From positions 2,206,719 to 2,270,718 of the forward strand of contig NW_006763132.1 in the NCBI RefSeq assembly GCF_000264905.1: a stretch of DNA of 64,000 nucleotides. The letters run 5' to 3'. The notes beneath the pieces are model-generated. The model searched no databases and had not been told where the DNA came from. It saw only the letters and a program-made list of their open reading frames with translations. This document shows positions 42,847 to 54,548 of this stretch, piece by piece. Made by a program: the position numbers and the translations under genes. Each line of letters opens with the position of its first letter. Position 1 is the stretch's first letter. This stretch comes from Stereum hirsutum FP-91666 SS1 (taxonomy: Eukaryota; Basidiomycota; Agaricomycetes; Russulales; Stereaceae).

Positions 42847-44516
42847 ATGTCTGCTGTCCCTTCAACTCAAACTGCCCTTCTCCTCTCCGCCCCCGGCACC
42901 CCCTTCACCGTCTCAACCCGTGCCGTACCTGTTCCTGGCGCAGGCCAAGTCCTCATCAAAGTCCACGCCGCTGCACTGAATCCAATTGATGCTGTGATGC
43001 AAAAGGTTGGGCACTTGTTGACGGGGTGGCCTGCTGTGGCGGGGCATGATGGGGCTGGAGAAGTGGTGGCACTTGGAGAGGGGGTGCATGAAGTGCAGGT
43101 CGGAGACCGTGTGTGAGTAACCGAGGATGAGGGTAAGATGGGCCTGTTGCTGACTGGTTAAACCTCTTCGATGTCTAGTCTTTTTCAGTGCTGGTTCACC
43201 GTGGACAGGGGAACGTTCCAGCAGTATGCTATCGCAGACGCCGTTCGCGCTATCAAGGTATGCATGCTTCTTGCACTTTACACTCTTGTACGACAACCAT
43301 AAGCCTTGACGTAGAAGCGATCCAGGGTAGGGAAGCAAACTGCTCGCCTAGAAGCGAGTATGGCCCCACGCCATAGTGGAGTAACTTCCCTACCCCAGTC
43401 GACTCTACGTGACCCTGTACCGTGAAGTGGTCGTCGACCCTTTATCTATTCTCTATCTATCTCACTGTTCTGTCTCATTGATCACATCGTCTCTTCTTGG
43501 TTGCTACCGTCACAGTTCCCTAAAACTATCACCTACGACGAAGCCGCTACTATCCCGACCTGTTTCTTTACGGCTGCCCTCGGTTATTACGGCACGTATG
43601 ATGTCGCAGTCGACACTATGCAATTTCGGGGTATAGGGCTTGATATACCAGTCGGGGAAGGAGCTGGTAAGTATAAGGATGAACCCATTTTGATCTCGGG
43701 TGGCGCAAGTTCGGTAGGACAGTGCGGTATGTAGTCCTCATTCCCTAAGGTTGAGATGCCAACGTTCTCACACTCTTGGTCTCATAGCGATCCAGTTGGC
43801 GAAACTCTCTGGCTTCAACCCCATCATAACCACTTGCTCTAAATCCAATGAGCCGTACTGTCTTTCTGCCGGTGCCACGCACGTCATAGACTACAAGACC
43901 GTTCCTTACACCTCCTTAGCCTCTCACATAACCTCCAACATCACCACCAAGCCATTCAAAGTCATCTACGACGCTGTATCCACCGATGACTCTCAGGCTG
44001 CGTCTTGGTCCATCCTCTCGGACGTCGAGGGATTGGGGAGCAAAGCTGGGACGGGAGGGAAGCTGGTGATCACTTTGCCACCTGCGAAGAGCATCGCAAG
44101 TGAGCTGGACGAGAAACAGTTTGCGAAGACCGGATCAAAGAGCGCGAGTTGGGCGTATGGGAATGGGAATGGGCAACCGACCCAAGCGGATGCTAATAAG
44201 CTTGCGAGGGCGTTGGAGGGGTGGTTGATTGAAGGAAAGATCAAGGTGTGTCTCCTTTCCCGAACCATAGATCGTCAACATCTCCTGTTTCGCTTTCAAC
44301 TTTACCCTATATTTTTCTCCCTATCCCAAGGTCTTTGATACTGATGACTTCTCTATTTCTGCACGACTTTTCCTCCTCAATGTGTAGCCGAACAAGGTCG
44401 AGCTCCTCCCAGGCGGCCTGTCCGCTGTAGAGGGCAATGTGGGCAGATTCCACAGCGGCGGCACTAGTGGAGCGAAGCTTGTTGTCAGGCCTTTCGAGAC
44501 GATTGCACCGGCTTGA
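42847..44516 (+). CDS. Medium-chain dehydrogenase/reductase, enoyl-reductase (ToxD-like), copy B
   Basis: Close paralogue of the gene at 40666-42213, with the same six-exon layout and conserved splice sites. The start (MSAVPSTQTALLLSAPGTPF) and end (FETIAPA, stop 44514-44516) are identical. Seen differences include AGHDGAGEVV for AGNDGAGEVV, a VMQKVGHLLTGW versus MMQKAGHLFTEW segment, GGASSVGQC for GGASSVGQF at the cofactor loop, and DAVSTDD for DAVSTED. The third intron is about 130 nt longer because of an insertion with inverted repeats (about 43267-43395). No stop or frameshift was found, so both copies appear able to make protein. Confidence 0.9.
43267..43395. mobile_element. Structured insertion in intron 3 of reductase copy B
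   Basis: Absent from the matching intron of copy A. It contains an 11-bp perfect inverted repeat (GGGTAGGGAAG at 43325-43335, its complement at 43385-43395) enclosing two smaller hairpins: CTCGC...GCGAG at 43343-43358 and CCAC...GTGG at 43366-43379. Together they form a potential three-way junction of 71 nt. It could be a small mobile element or a locally folding sequence. No coding capacity. Confidence 0.5.
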
Positions 44517-44790
44517 CCAATCAGTAGGTGGAAGTTGAGCCAGATGAAGGCTCGTCGCGCATTATGAACTGTTAGTAGTATGCACTTTCCTCGCGCTCGC
44601 AGAGCGCATCATTGATTATGGTGAATACGATACTTAGGTCAAATTTAATCACGTTTGGCTTCTCAGTTATGGCCACAACTTGAACATTTCCCTTGGAGTA
44701 AGTTTGAGCACGAAGGAGCTGTGGCCCACGCCTGCACGCCACACCGCCGATGGTTCCGGGCATCAATGCTTAGTCAGCGACACTCGTTCA

Positions 44791-45472
44791 ACCCCGACTG
44801 CCCTCCACTTCCAACCACGTACCCAACACGTACCTGCTTACCCTACAGTCCATGGAGGGATTCATGATCACCATCCTGCAGCTCTTTTTATCTCCTCCAC
44901 TGTCACTGGATTGTGCGAGTCAATAGACCATTATAAGTAGTTGGAAAAGCCCGCTTCACCCTTGGTCTATCTCGTTTCGAATCGACATGACAGCATAACA
45001 TCTTCTGGTGTATATCTTCAGTTATAATGGAATCAGCATCCTCTGAATGAGGCCAATCACTGCTATTTATGTATTGTTCCGGACCCCTGCGACAGATCAA
45101 GCTTGGATGCGTTCATAATCTGGGCGTCCCGATCCTCCGCTAACCTCCGTCCGTCCGTCTGCTTTAGTAGCCGTCTGACACCCGATCGGAGTCCTAGTTC
45201 GAGTCTTGACGCTTCGGTTGGAACTTGGAACTTGGAACTGCAGAGTCGTTCACGCCCGCCCGCTTTCTCTAGTCTACCATTGCGCTTTCTGCTGTCTTCA
45301 TCCCTTACTCTCGTCCCCAGGCTAGTCCTATCTGTTTTTCGTATTCTCGTTGCACTTTTGTTTGTGAATTCAGGCCGGCCCCTTCTTTCGTTTCACCTGG
45401 GCTCCCTGGAAAAACGATCAACCCGTTGACACGATACGAACATTGTCTTCCTCGCTCATATTCCCACTCAAA
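44791..45472. other. Intergenic region upstream of the Kre9-like gene
   Basis: No supported gene. The stretch 45200-45470 just before the ATG is pyrimidine-rich on the plus strand, as is common in fungal promoters. Confidence 0.5.
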
Positions 45473-46470
45473 ATGCCCTTCCCAACGCTCTCTCTTGTAA
45501 CTGCTACGCTGGTCGTAGGCTCCATCCTGTCTCCCCTTTGCCAAAATTCTGCCTACGCAGCCCTCTATGCCACGAAACCATTCAGTGCGACGAACTATAC
45601 CGCTGGGCAGACGGAGTTGGTTACTTGGATGGAAGACGGGAATCAACCCAGTTTAGCCGGCATGGGAACGTTCAAGATCGATTTATGGATGGGAGGCGGA
45701 GCGGGAGAGGTATGTGTATTTGCGTTATGGGCACCTATCTCCTGGGAGACTTGTTTGTGGTGTGCTCATGTACTGGCGGGTTGGAATAGAACTACGTGAC
45801 AACAGTGGCACAGAATGTCAACGCACAGGCCATGCAACAAAACATCGTAATCAACCCGTCGGTCGGTTCTGACAGCTCCTACTAGTCAGTGCCTTCACAG
45901 TCTTCCCCTCTTATGTCTGCTAACCGTCAGAACCTCAGCTACCTCCGGCTCATGTTTGACAACCCCCCGTCTATAACCTACACTTCCATGTTCACCATAA
46001 CCGGCATGTCAGGTTCGGCTCCCGCCCCCACCACGGTTAGTGGTACATCCTCGGGCGTATCCGCCGCCGCCAGCGCACCATACGGCTTCGTCCACGCCGG
46101 CTCGTCTACGTCAAGCATGAACGCCACCGCCACTTCCACTTCGAACTCCTCGATGTCAGCACTGAACGCAACTGCGTCACAACCCCCATACCTCATCGCT
46201 ACGACGGTCTCTGCATCACCAATTACCCGATCCTCACCAGCAGCCCCTATGGTGACAGGGACGAAGCCACCTGTGCAGGAGGAGAAGGATAAGAACGGTC
46301 TTGCGAATAGCACATCCACCGCGATGAGTGGTGCACAGAGGAAGACGAACGCAGCGGGAAGTGCGGGTATGCAGAGGCCTTCGATGGGCGGCTACGGATG
46401 GGAGAGGATGAAGTTCCAGATGGTATTCATTCTATGGCCGGCGTTGATGGGCATCACGATGGCACTATGA
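45473..46470 (+). CDS. Kre9/KNH-type secreted, probably GPI-anchored cell-wall protein
   Basis: Three exons (45473-45709, 45790-45884, 45939-46470) sum to 287 residues. Residues 1-29 form a signal peptide (FPTLSLVTATLVVGSIL core). A Kre9/KNH-like domain of about 100 residues follows: YATKPFSATNYTAGQTELVT, WMEDG, TFKIDLWMGG, VINPSVGSDSSYYYLRLMFD and SITYTSMFTITGMSG. The second half is a Ser/Thr/Ala-rich stalk with many NxS/T sites. The C-terminus ends in a hydrophobic stretch (FQMVFILWPALMGITMAL), as for a GPI-attachment signal. Relatives in Agaricomycetes are annotated as Ser-Thr-rich GPI-anchored proteins; yeast Kre9 is needed for beta-1,6-glucan. A direct glucan role here is inference. Confidence 0.87.
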
Positions 46471-47139
46471 GATGGTCTGGCTGTTGCTTTTGCGTGTGGA
46501 CACGACACAGTGGAGTTCGCACAGGACTCCGGGTTCAGAGCTTGGACTTTTGTGGCTTGACGCATGGACGCTGATGTGGCAAAGACCCTGGACCGTTGTA
46601 TTTCTCGATAAAATCTTGTTGTATTATCCACTTGTTCTGTTATCACATGCTAACGAGACTCTTTTCATGCTGTACACGATCTTTTTGCGTGGTCTTGACA
46701 CCAGACAGTTTTGCTCCGAGTCTGATACGCAGGTAAATTCAAAGCGTTGAGACGTGAGCAATCATATCGCTCGGATGGGGCCCTGGGGACTCGCTCGTAA
46801 CAGGTCGTCGTTGGTGTACATATTACAACGGTATCGTAAGGCATAATACGAAGAGATGTATGTATTGAAATGGGACGGCGGCATAATAGGGCGACGCTTT
46901 TGCGATAGAAGACGCGAGAAAGTGGGCACGATACCGTGAGGGCGACTGGTGTGCTCGTGCAAGATGTAGCAGAAATATTCCACAAAATGATCCAGAAAGG
47001 AGAGGCAGTGCAGACCAGAAAGCGAGGGATAGCAGAAAGAATGGATGTACAAGAACTCAACATGAATACCACCAGGTACGAAAATCACCGATGAAGATCA
47101 CCTCCCATGTCTATATCGCATGGAGACCATGAAAAATAA
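46471..47139. other. Intergenic region between convergent genes
   Basis: 3' flanks of the Kre9-like gene (+) and the DUF6533 gene (-). Open frames on the minus strand (for example 47072-46665) show no family features. Confidence 0.5.
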
Positions 47140-48701
47140 TTAGAAGTGATCTCCTTTTACGACGCCGTCCGGAGCATCCGTCTCCACGTCTACTTGCACC
47201 TTCACTGAGCCGTAGTAGTGATCGTCTGCAGTCGTGTCGCTGCGAGAGAAATCGCTGAGAGGTATCGATGATGTGCCTCTTGCTGAAGGGCGGGGACGAG
47301 GGGAAACCACGGATGACCCTCCTGTGGTGGAGTTGGTGATTACATTGCGGGAAGGTGCGCGGAGATTGAGAACCAGACGGCAACATAGCACCTGTCCCAA
47401 GACCAAAGCTAGGAAAGAGTTGATGTTTTGAATGTTCGCATTGCTGTAGAAATGAGCCCTTTTGCATCAGATTGAGCACAAATTAACGAAAGAAAGAACC
47501 AAACCTTTGGAACATGAAAGCTGCGTTCAGGACGTTGACAGCGCTCACAGCCTGAAGTAGTGCAGGTTAGTTCACGGTCCGGTCCAGGTTGGAAGGAAAG
47601 AAGGAAACGCACGAGGAAGTAGAACAAACCCTCACGAATGAAAACAATCAAAAGAGGAGAGCGAATCATGGACAAGGACTTCATAGCCTGCAATCACGAA
47701 GACGAGAAGTTAATCATCGGCCTAAACGACACAAAAGAATGTCGGCTCACCTTGTATATGGTCATGACGGTACATATCAAATCAAACACCACAGGTGCCA
47801 GCCAGAAGCCCATCACGACATGCTTACATCGGATGGAACGTCAGACGATCGCCGAATTGGGCCAGAAGGCTGCAGTCACACACCTTCCCAGGAGCATCAC
47901 TCGCAGTACAAGGTCCATCGAAGACAAGCTCGGTCTGGTGTACGCCAGCGATAGAGACGTAAAGCAGGTATGCTGTCTCACCGACCAGTCCGGTAATGAG
48001 GAAGATGGCGACCACATTCGACTTAGCCATGAAGGCCCACGTACGCACGGCCAGAATGGCCTCTAAGTGGGGCAAGCCGTTAACGCGGTCTCTCCAAATG
48101 ACTGTGGTGAGAACGAACCTGATCCCAGTTGAGTCCACATACACGACGCCGCAATGATGTAATGTCTTTGGTATGGAGAAGTCAATCTCAAATAAAGGGA
48201 AGCACGGTTACTGATGTCAACTTACAAAGGCTTGCATTGTTCAGCTGTAAAGTTAGCGTTGAAGAGCCACAGATTGACGGCAAAACAGGCAAGACCATAG
48301 TACCGTGTCCATAGGTACAGGAACTTGACCAGCGTCCACTTTCGTTTCCATATGCGTTCCCATTCCACTGATGGCCGATCAACAATTGGTGTAGTGAACA
48401 GTGCAAGGTACACGCACTCTTAAGGCACGCCAGCCATTCCCAAACAGCAATAGCAACCTACTGGCCATGTTCAGTGAGAGCCGAGCATTGAAGATGAGCA
48501 GAAACGGACCATGCACTGACAGCAGAAAGATTATAAGTATGGGGACGCCATCATAATATACAGTTTATTCGTACATACCGAGGTGTAGACTTGGAGAACG
48601 TGAAGCAGTCCCAGAGCTGTAGCAATGGTCGCTGCCAACGTCTCATCCCCACCGCTGACCGACTCAGCGGCGATTTGATTGACCACTACCATTCCAGACA
48701 T
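47140..48701 (-). CDS. DUF6533 seven-helix membrane protein
   Basis: Read leftwards from the ATG at 48701 (MSGMVVVNQIAAESVSGGDE) through about seven exons. The DUF6533 hallmark is clear at about 48240-48400: VEWERIWKRKWTLVKFLYLW, then TRYYGLACFAVNLWLFNANF and TAEQCK. Later helices include AFMAKSNVVAIFLITGLVGE, SMIRSPLLIVFIREGLFYFL (the LLxxxLRDGxxYF-like segment) and VSAVNVLNAAFMF. The C-terminal cytosolic tail of about 80 residues, rich in Ser/Thr/Asp, ends VKGDHF at 47140. Orphan receptor-like protein, probably at the plasma membrane. It is about 26 kb from the related gene at 20034-21420 and much better conserved in its N-terminal domain. The first-exon join, near 48450-48570, is the least certain part. 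Confidence 0.78.
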
Positions 48702-50156
48702 CTTGGGGAGGAGTCGGGTGACTTACGATGCGTGAAAAGAGAGATCGTAGAGTGAGGGGCAGATGTCGCAACAGGCGGGGTGACGCTAGTAATTATAAGG
48801 ATGCCGTACGCAGTTCCAGGATCGGCGAGTCCCGCTCAGCGGTGATTTCGAGCCCTGGAAATACGGTTCTTCAAAAATTCTGCCCATCACTTCATAAGTT
48901 CGCATCTCGTATTTGAAATGTCGTCAGCGACCTGCCCCCGGCCTGGCTCAGAGCTTCTCTCTTTTTGCCACTCAAACTCGTCTAAGGCAAGCTTTGAAGC
49001 AACATTGACCTCAGTAATAGCCAGAAGGTAATCACAATAGACGCTCATAGACCAGAGGAGGCCGTCTAGAATACATCAACAGCTCAACCATAGCCAAGTT
49101 AGGATGCTGAAGAGAAGAATTCATGGTGATTAGATTGAGCTGTTGAAGAGAAGAATTCATGGTACACAGAGTGCGCCTGAGCGGCGACCATGCATGTGTT
49201 CTTCTAACAGAAAAGCTCCTGTCCAACATAAGTACTCCTATCCACAGTGCAGCCGAGCCTGGGCTCGAAGCTCCATGAAGCGTGTGCTCAAAATTATCGA
49301 AGGGTCTGAGGTCTTCGGAGACACGGCATGAACATCTTACCCTTTCGCGAGCGCCCATAAGCTACAAGACGGCCTCCGTCATCGATATAAAGCGGCTGGG
49401 ATCGTTCATCTTAGCATGGGGCTCGGTCGGGCTTCGCAGGCAATATCGTGGTGCGCATGCGCTTTGATGCATTGATGCCCCAGCAACCCACCCAGGAGAG
49501 CATAGCAACGATTTCTGCGCCTGCGCATTTGCCCAACGGAGGATTTTGCAAGTATGTTTCGCAATGAGGAAAGTGACCAGAATAAAGACAATTTGTATTC
49601 CGTCTCGGTACATAGGAGGGAAGGAAGGAAGGAAGTTTCTGCAAGGGAAGAAATCACCGTGGCGATTGGGGTAGGGAACAACATCGTCGACATGCAACTG
49701 TTCACCGGGGAGTCACCATCATTCGATAGCCAGCAGAGACCAGACTGATCATGAACATAGTGTGGACGCACCTGGAATGGAGTTGGATAGAACAACACAG
49801 CACGGTATACATATGTATATACATGGTGGGGTTCCATGAGTTGTGTTGGGAGACCTTCAGGTTGTCCCTCGTTAACTCGGGCTGTCCATGCAAACTTGAG
49901 AAGATGACGGCTTTCTACGGCAACTCGTCGGATCAGGTCAGATTCGGACATAATCTAATCTTGTTCATCTACACAATCTAATCTAATATAATTTTCCTCG
50001 TCAGGCTTGTGATTCTTTCGGAAAACAGCTCGTCAGCGCCAATCGCGATGCTTCCGTCTCGGAACAGAAAGAAAACAATAGACGCCCACACACTCTGAAT
50101 CGTACAGTAGCCTTACAAGCGTGTTTTCTATCTTCTCGACCTCAGATACACGGTTT
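48702..50156. other. Intergenic region, no supported gene
   Basis: The longest open frame (minus strand 49951-49406, 181 codons) has no family features, and its composition resembles reading of non-coding sequence. A near-direct 20-nt duplication with GAAGAGAAGAATTCATGGT lies near 49110-49162. Confidence 0.45.
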
Positions 50157-51576
50157 ATGGCCTCCAAGATTGTAGGCGAGGCAGCTCGGATATTGGGTGA
50201 TGTGGACAGTGATGGCATATGGGGTCCTGTCACAGCGACGTTGGATTGGTGTGAGGTACGTCCAGTACTAGGCCCATACTTTGAAGAAAACATTGTGAGC
50301 TGAACACTCGGACGAATGATTCAGGCTAATTATCAATTCTCGCATTATATTGCCGAGATGGCAAACTCCCTTTCCAATCTCATCACTGTGTGGTTTGCCG
50401 TCAAAGGTGCGAGACAAACGAGCCGGTACGATCTTCCTCGACGGTATCAGTTTTACTGGGCGGTAGGATTCCCTCTCTCTTCATCAGCTTCCCGTGGTCT
50501 CACTTTATCCGTGGGCTGCCCGTTATGTTACTTTCCTGGATATAGGGTCTTCTCCTAGTAGGCCTCGGGTCATTTGCCTTTCACGCCACCCTACTCTATG
50601 GTCCCCAACTGGCAGACGAACTCCCCATGATCTATGTCGCCTCATGGAGTTGTTTCCTTCTTTACGACACGCAGCCTGGATTTAATCTGCGCAATCGACG
50701 GAGTACGACTTTATTATTCGCCATGGCTGCATTCGATATCCTCTTCACCGCGAGCTAGTACGTGCTTCTACTTCAAATACACCCTATCCATGAGCTTTTG
50801 AATTATTCTTTGATGGCTCATTGGGTACGACGGTCATGATGGTGTGGTTTTGACAGTTTCGTATACAGAAACCCTATATACCATCAGTTCATCTTCGCAT
50901 GCACGATCCTCACCACGGCTGGACGCGTCACCTATCTTGTCCACAGCTCTTCAGAGCAGACGACCAAGATTCCCGCCCACACCAAACAGACTGTCTTGAA
51001 GATGTTCTGGACTGGTGAGTTCTCGGCTCTCCTTCCTCGGCTTCTGTTGCAAACGAAGTCCATCTGAATGGTCACAGGCGCGGCAATGTTCTCGCTTGCA
51101 TTCATCATCTGGAACCTCGACAATGTGTTTTGCGGGACCTTGACACAATGGAAACGCAAGGTCGGATGGCCATTTGCTTTTTTACTTGAAGGTCAGTCGC
51201 GTGTACTCTCTGGGTGCTTTGTCTGAAGACTCAAGGTGTTACTCTGTGTGTGCAGGCCATTCTTGGTGGCACGCTCTAACCGTCTGTACACCTCTTTACT
51301 CCTAATTCATCGCGGATATTGACCCATGAAGGCAGGCTTCTGGAGTGTACCTCATGATGGAAGGTGTCATATGTATGTGTCATTCGTTTCGTTTTCGTTC
51401 ATCTTCCCTCCAACGCAGTGGCCAGGATCTGACCGTGACGCACCTCCAAACCAGATATGACGCTATTAGTCAAGGACAATCATCAGAAGTACGGACTGGA
51501 GTATACACGGGTGGGTTGGCCTTACGTTGTACGCATTCCTTCCGGAAGCGTGGATGGAAAACCTCAAAAGAGGTAA
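50157..51576 (+). CDS. Alkaline ceramidase (Ydc1/Ypc1/ACER family)
   Basis: About nine short exons from the ATG at 50157 (MASKIVGEAARILGDVDSDG). Hydrolyses ceramide to a sphingoid base and fatty acid in the ER/Golgi membrane, using a bound zinc and calcium. The calcium/substrate region WGPVTATLDWCE-ANYQFSHYIAEMANSLSNL is split by an intron after DWCE. The zinc ligands of the family are present: His in GLGSFAFHATL (after the second intron) and the two His of HSWWHALT near the end. Hydrophobic helices between them (LLLVGLGSFAFHATLLYG, AAFDILFTASY, AAMFSLAFIIWNLDNVFC) fit the seven-helix CREST topology. The final exons read ASGVYLMMEGVI and YMTLLVKDNHQKYGLEYTRV and end SGSVDGKPQKR at 51574-51576. 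Fungal forms may act on phyto- or dihydroceramide; the preference cannot be read from sequence. Confidence 0.92.
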
Positions 51577-52300
51577 TGCCCTATTTTCGGCTCGATATAC
51601 TTAGAACCTATACGGTTGGTGTGGCTTCTTGAGGAGACCTGCGAAGGCAATGGTAACACACGTACCGTGCCCATGGCAGATGAGTTGTAATCGAAGTGAC
51701 TGAGATAATGTACGGGTTATATCGCTTTCCGCCCTCCAGTACATACTGTGTCTGTGCCCACGATAAGTAATTGACCCCGTGGGCGGCGTGAATGGTCCAG
51801 CCCCGTACTGTATACGAAGTCAAATCTTAGATCTTTTGTCCTCCGGGTCGTACTTATCAGATCGTGGAGTTTACCAAAACTGAACGCCGCTACGATAAGC
51901 CGGCTCTTCCCGAAATGAGCTCATTATTCACGTTGTGTGGCGCGAGAGAACTGTGGCCCTCTCTTCTCTCCAGTCCAACGCTGTCCGAGTGCTCTAGGTG
52001 TTGTATTTGAGGTACAGTATTTGGTGCGTTTATATCCATGTCGATGATGCGGCTGTGTCTTATCGGCCCACTTTTATGACTCAGACCTGGGACCTTGGAC
52101 AACACAGCCTGGTAGTACTGCCTCTTCGAAACCCAATCGCTTTGAGCTTTAACCATCTGATTGTCAATAAATCTGGGCGCTGCACAGCCGCAAGTCGTTA
52201 TCCTGGACATCTATAAAGAGCAGGAGTAAGAGGTAGGGGAGGGCTACCATTCGGTCCCTCGTCTCCATCATATTCCTCAGTCGACTGTAGACTGAATCGA
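51577..52300. other. Intergenic region, promoter of the DM9-type gene at its right end
   Basis: No supported gene. Short open frames only. Confidence 0.5.
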
Positions 52301-53291
52301 ATGGGCCATCACAGCAACAGCTCTTCCTCGTCCTCCTCGTCCTCGTCCGACTCTGACTCCGACCACGAGAAAAAGTGGTTCAAGAAAGATCGCAAGCATA
52401 AACACAAGCACGATCACACCCAAACGACGCACGCCGCCAGCTCCCACCTCAACCCCTCCTTCCCCGAAATGCGCATCCCTTCTCCATCGCACCACAGCCC
52501 CAACACCCAAGACACCTTCCAAATCCCCAGCATGCCCGAACCGACGCACATCCTCCCTCCCTCAGATAACATGAGCTCTCCCCCAGCCTACACCCCCACC
52601 TCCACCAGCACCCCTCCAAGCGGATACCGCATCCCGCTCTCCACGGGCACCGTCACATTATCCCACCACCCACAAGCCAAAGACAACGATCATTCCCAGC
52701 CGCAACACTTCCCCTACTCCCAAGCCGCCTACCCGCCCTTCTTCGACCTCGACGGCACCTCCCCCATCTACCTCGGTTCCGCCATCTTCACCTCCCCGCC
52801 CTCCGTACATCCATGCAAGATCGCCCCATCCCTCTCACCGACCGAGTGTCGCGTCGCGTATGGCGGGAGAGAATACGAGCACCAGGGACGGTACGATTTG
52901 TTGCCGTTTGTGCCGGAGATGATGGAGTGGGTGAGGACGGAGGGAGGGAGGGTGCCGAAGGGACGGAGGCCGGTGGAGGGGGGGTATGAGGAGCATGGGG
53001 GCGTTGGGAGGAAGTTGTATCATGCGGTTGCGAGGGTTGGGGGGGTTATGGTTCCGGGGAAGACGGGGGAGCATTTGGTGAGTTGTTTTCCTTTCGTTGG
53101 GTGTTTGGGAAGATTGTTTGTGCTGATGCTGTTTGGCAGGGAGGGTGCAATGTCGCGTTTAATGGAGGAGAACATGTTATTAGGGAGGGATACGATATCT
53201 TGTGCGTTCTTCTTCTTGCTAAGCTCGACTGTACGGTGGATCGAAGACTGACTGGACCATATATTATTCATGCAGATGCTGGAAGCACTGA
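52301..53291 (+). CDS. DM9/DUF3421-type protein with disordered N-terminus
   Basis: Three exons (52301-53077, 53140-53201, 53276-53291) close in frame to 284 residues; the last exon supplies only CWKH. The N-terminus is a polar low-complexity leader: a Ser run then a Ser/Asp run (MGHHSNSSSS...), Lys/His-rich KKDRKHKHKHDH, then Pro/Ser/Thr/His sequence to about residue 150. The C-terminal domain has the DM9 pattern: VEGGYEEHGG, KLYHAVARVGGVMVPGKTGE, HLGGCNVAFNGGEHVIREGY, ending DILCWKH. DM9 domains in animals and fungi are lectin-like or stress-associated; fungal function is unknown. The poly-Ser start and TATA-less upstream are as seen. Probably cytosolic, since there is no signal peptide. 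Confidence 0.82.
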
Positions 53292-53897
53292 ATTTTCTAC
53301 TCAAGCAGGTGATGGGCGAGCCCAAGAAGGGCCTGATATTGTAACACTACGTACCAGTCTACTCGCGACTAAATGTCCTCGATCGTTGTATATGTGTGTA
53401 CTATTACGGACGAATCTATATATATGTCCATCTCGATAATCTTCCATCCGATACGTCGACAGCAAGACTGCGAGATCGTCTGCGATGCCTCGGATTCGCC
53501 CCATCAAATGGGTGTCAGACGAAAAAGAGATCAAGAAGAACACGAACGACATTCGTTGATTCCTGATCAAGAGTCTGTGGGTAGGTATTGACACGGTGCA
53601 AGAGTCTCGCAAGTCCGATACGAACAAATATCTGAGAAATCTCCCTGAACGTGAACGGAGACTGAACTAGGTAGTGGAGTACGAGTATTGATGGCGAATG
53701 TCCTTTGGTGGGATGAAACGGGTGGTATACAATGTAAGCAAGTAGGAAAGGACACAACGATCAAAAAAGACGCGAAATAGCGATCACAAACAACGAGTCA
53801 AAGCAGGTCGACTGATGTCCATAGGGATATGTACCGCACGCACGCATCCCACACAACTCCTTCTCTTCACACGCACGGGTACAGCGTACACGTTCTA
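53292..53897. other. Intergenic region between convergent genes
   Basis: 3' flanks of the DM9-type gene (+) and ROT1 (-). No supported gene. Confidence 0.5.
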
Positions 53898-54548
53898 TCA
53901 CGACATGCCCAACGCCCCCGCCATCCTCGCGAACAGCCCCATTCCACTCCCACTCCCCTCGACATCCCTCTTCCTCCTCGTCAACTCCACACTCGAATTC
54001 GTCAAACTCTGCGTCGGCAGCATATTCGGCTCTGTCGAAACGAGATAAAGCCTCGGCACCGGCGTCCCATCGAAACTCTGCAAATTCAACAACATCCCGT
54101 CCGTCGCATCCTGCACCGTATTCCAGCTCAAATACAGCTCCGTCGTGTTGAAGAAATCGATCACCGGGCTCACGGCGGCGCACGTATCCTGCACCTGCTG
54201 GTACCCGTCCCCGAACGGAATCATGGTGATGCTCCCGTTCGATTGGAGCGTGTACGTCCCGTGGGCGAAGTTCATGACGCCGGTGATGCAGTTCGGTTGG
54301 GCTGGGTTGCCTGTGAAGCGGTAGCGGGCGATTTCGTAGAAACCGTCTGAGGAGAAGGAGTACGACATCCCGGTCGTTTTGGGGAAGATGAAGGTTTGGT
54401 TGAGGGGGTTGGCGAACCCGGCGCCGGTTATGACGTTGCGCGAGCCGGAGGACCAGGTGCCGACGAGGGAGGAGGCATCTTGGGCGAGTGAGGAGGGTAG
54501 TGTGGATAGAGTGGAGAGGGCGAGGGCGAAGAGGTGGAAGAGGAACAT
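53898..54548 (-). CDS. ROT1: ER chaperone Rot1
   Basis: Intronless, 216 residues from the ATG at 54548. The frame is open further upstream, but this ATG precedes a classic signal peptide (MFLFHLFALALSTLSTLPSS, then LAQ). The mature part has the Rot1 signature: SLVGTWSSGSRNVITGAGFA, TFIFPKTTGMSYSFSSDGFY, EIARYRFTGNPAQPNCITGV, MNFAHGTYTLQSNGSITMIP, DTCAAVSPVIDFFNTTELYL. Several NxT/S sites are present. In yeast Rot1 is an essential ER membrane protein needed for folding of glycoproteins and wall (beta-1,6-glucan) assembly. The C-terminus here is charged (RRKRDVEGSGS) then weakly hydrophobic (GLFARMAGALGMS). A full membrane anchor of the yeast type is not obvious. A Kre9-like gene lies 8 kb away. 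Confidence 0.93.
   Translation of the reverse strand: MFLFHLFALALSTLSTLPSSLAQDASSLVGTWSSGSRNVITGAGFANPLNQTFIFPKTTGMSYSFSSDGFYEIARYRFTGNPAQPNCITGVMNFAHGTYTLQSNGSITMIPFGDGYQQVQDTCAAVSPVIDFFNTTELYLSWNTVQDATDGMLLNLQSFDGTPVPRLYLVSTEPNMLPTQSLTNSSVELTRRKRDVEGSGSGMGLFARMAGALGMS

Larger units (their letters stand above)
42590..44790 (+). repeat. Tandem duplication unit B
   Basis: Second copy of the 2.2-kb unit, lying directly downstream in the same orientation with only about 110 bp of unmatched sequence between the units. Exons are nearly identical to unit A; introns and flanks are less similar and carry indels. Confidence 0.85.

Noticed and set aside
43325..43395. The 71-nt folded segment as a tRNA gene
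   Set aside because: The length fits, but it has an 11-bp outer stem, only two inner hairpins and no T-loop consensus.
40666..44516. Secondary-metabolite cluster around the duplicated enoyl reductases and P450
   Set aside because: The P450 is 37 kb away and no PKS, NRPS, terpene synthase or transporter was seen; neighbours are housekeeping genes.
49406..49951. 181-codon minus-strand open frame
   Set aside because: No signal peptide, motif or recognisable family; composition looks like reading of non-coding sequence.
53829..54350. 173-codon plus-strand open frame across ROT1
   Set aside because: It is the antisense shadow of the well-supported ROT1 gene.
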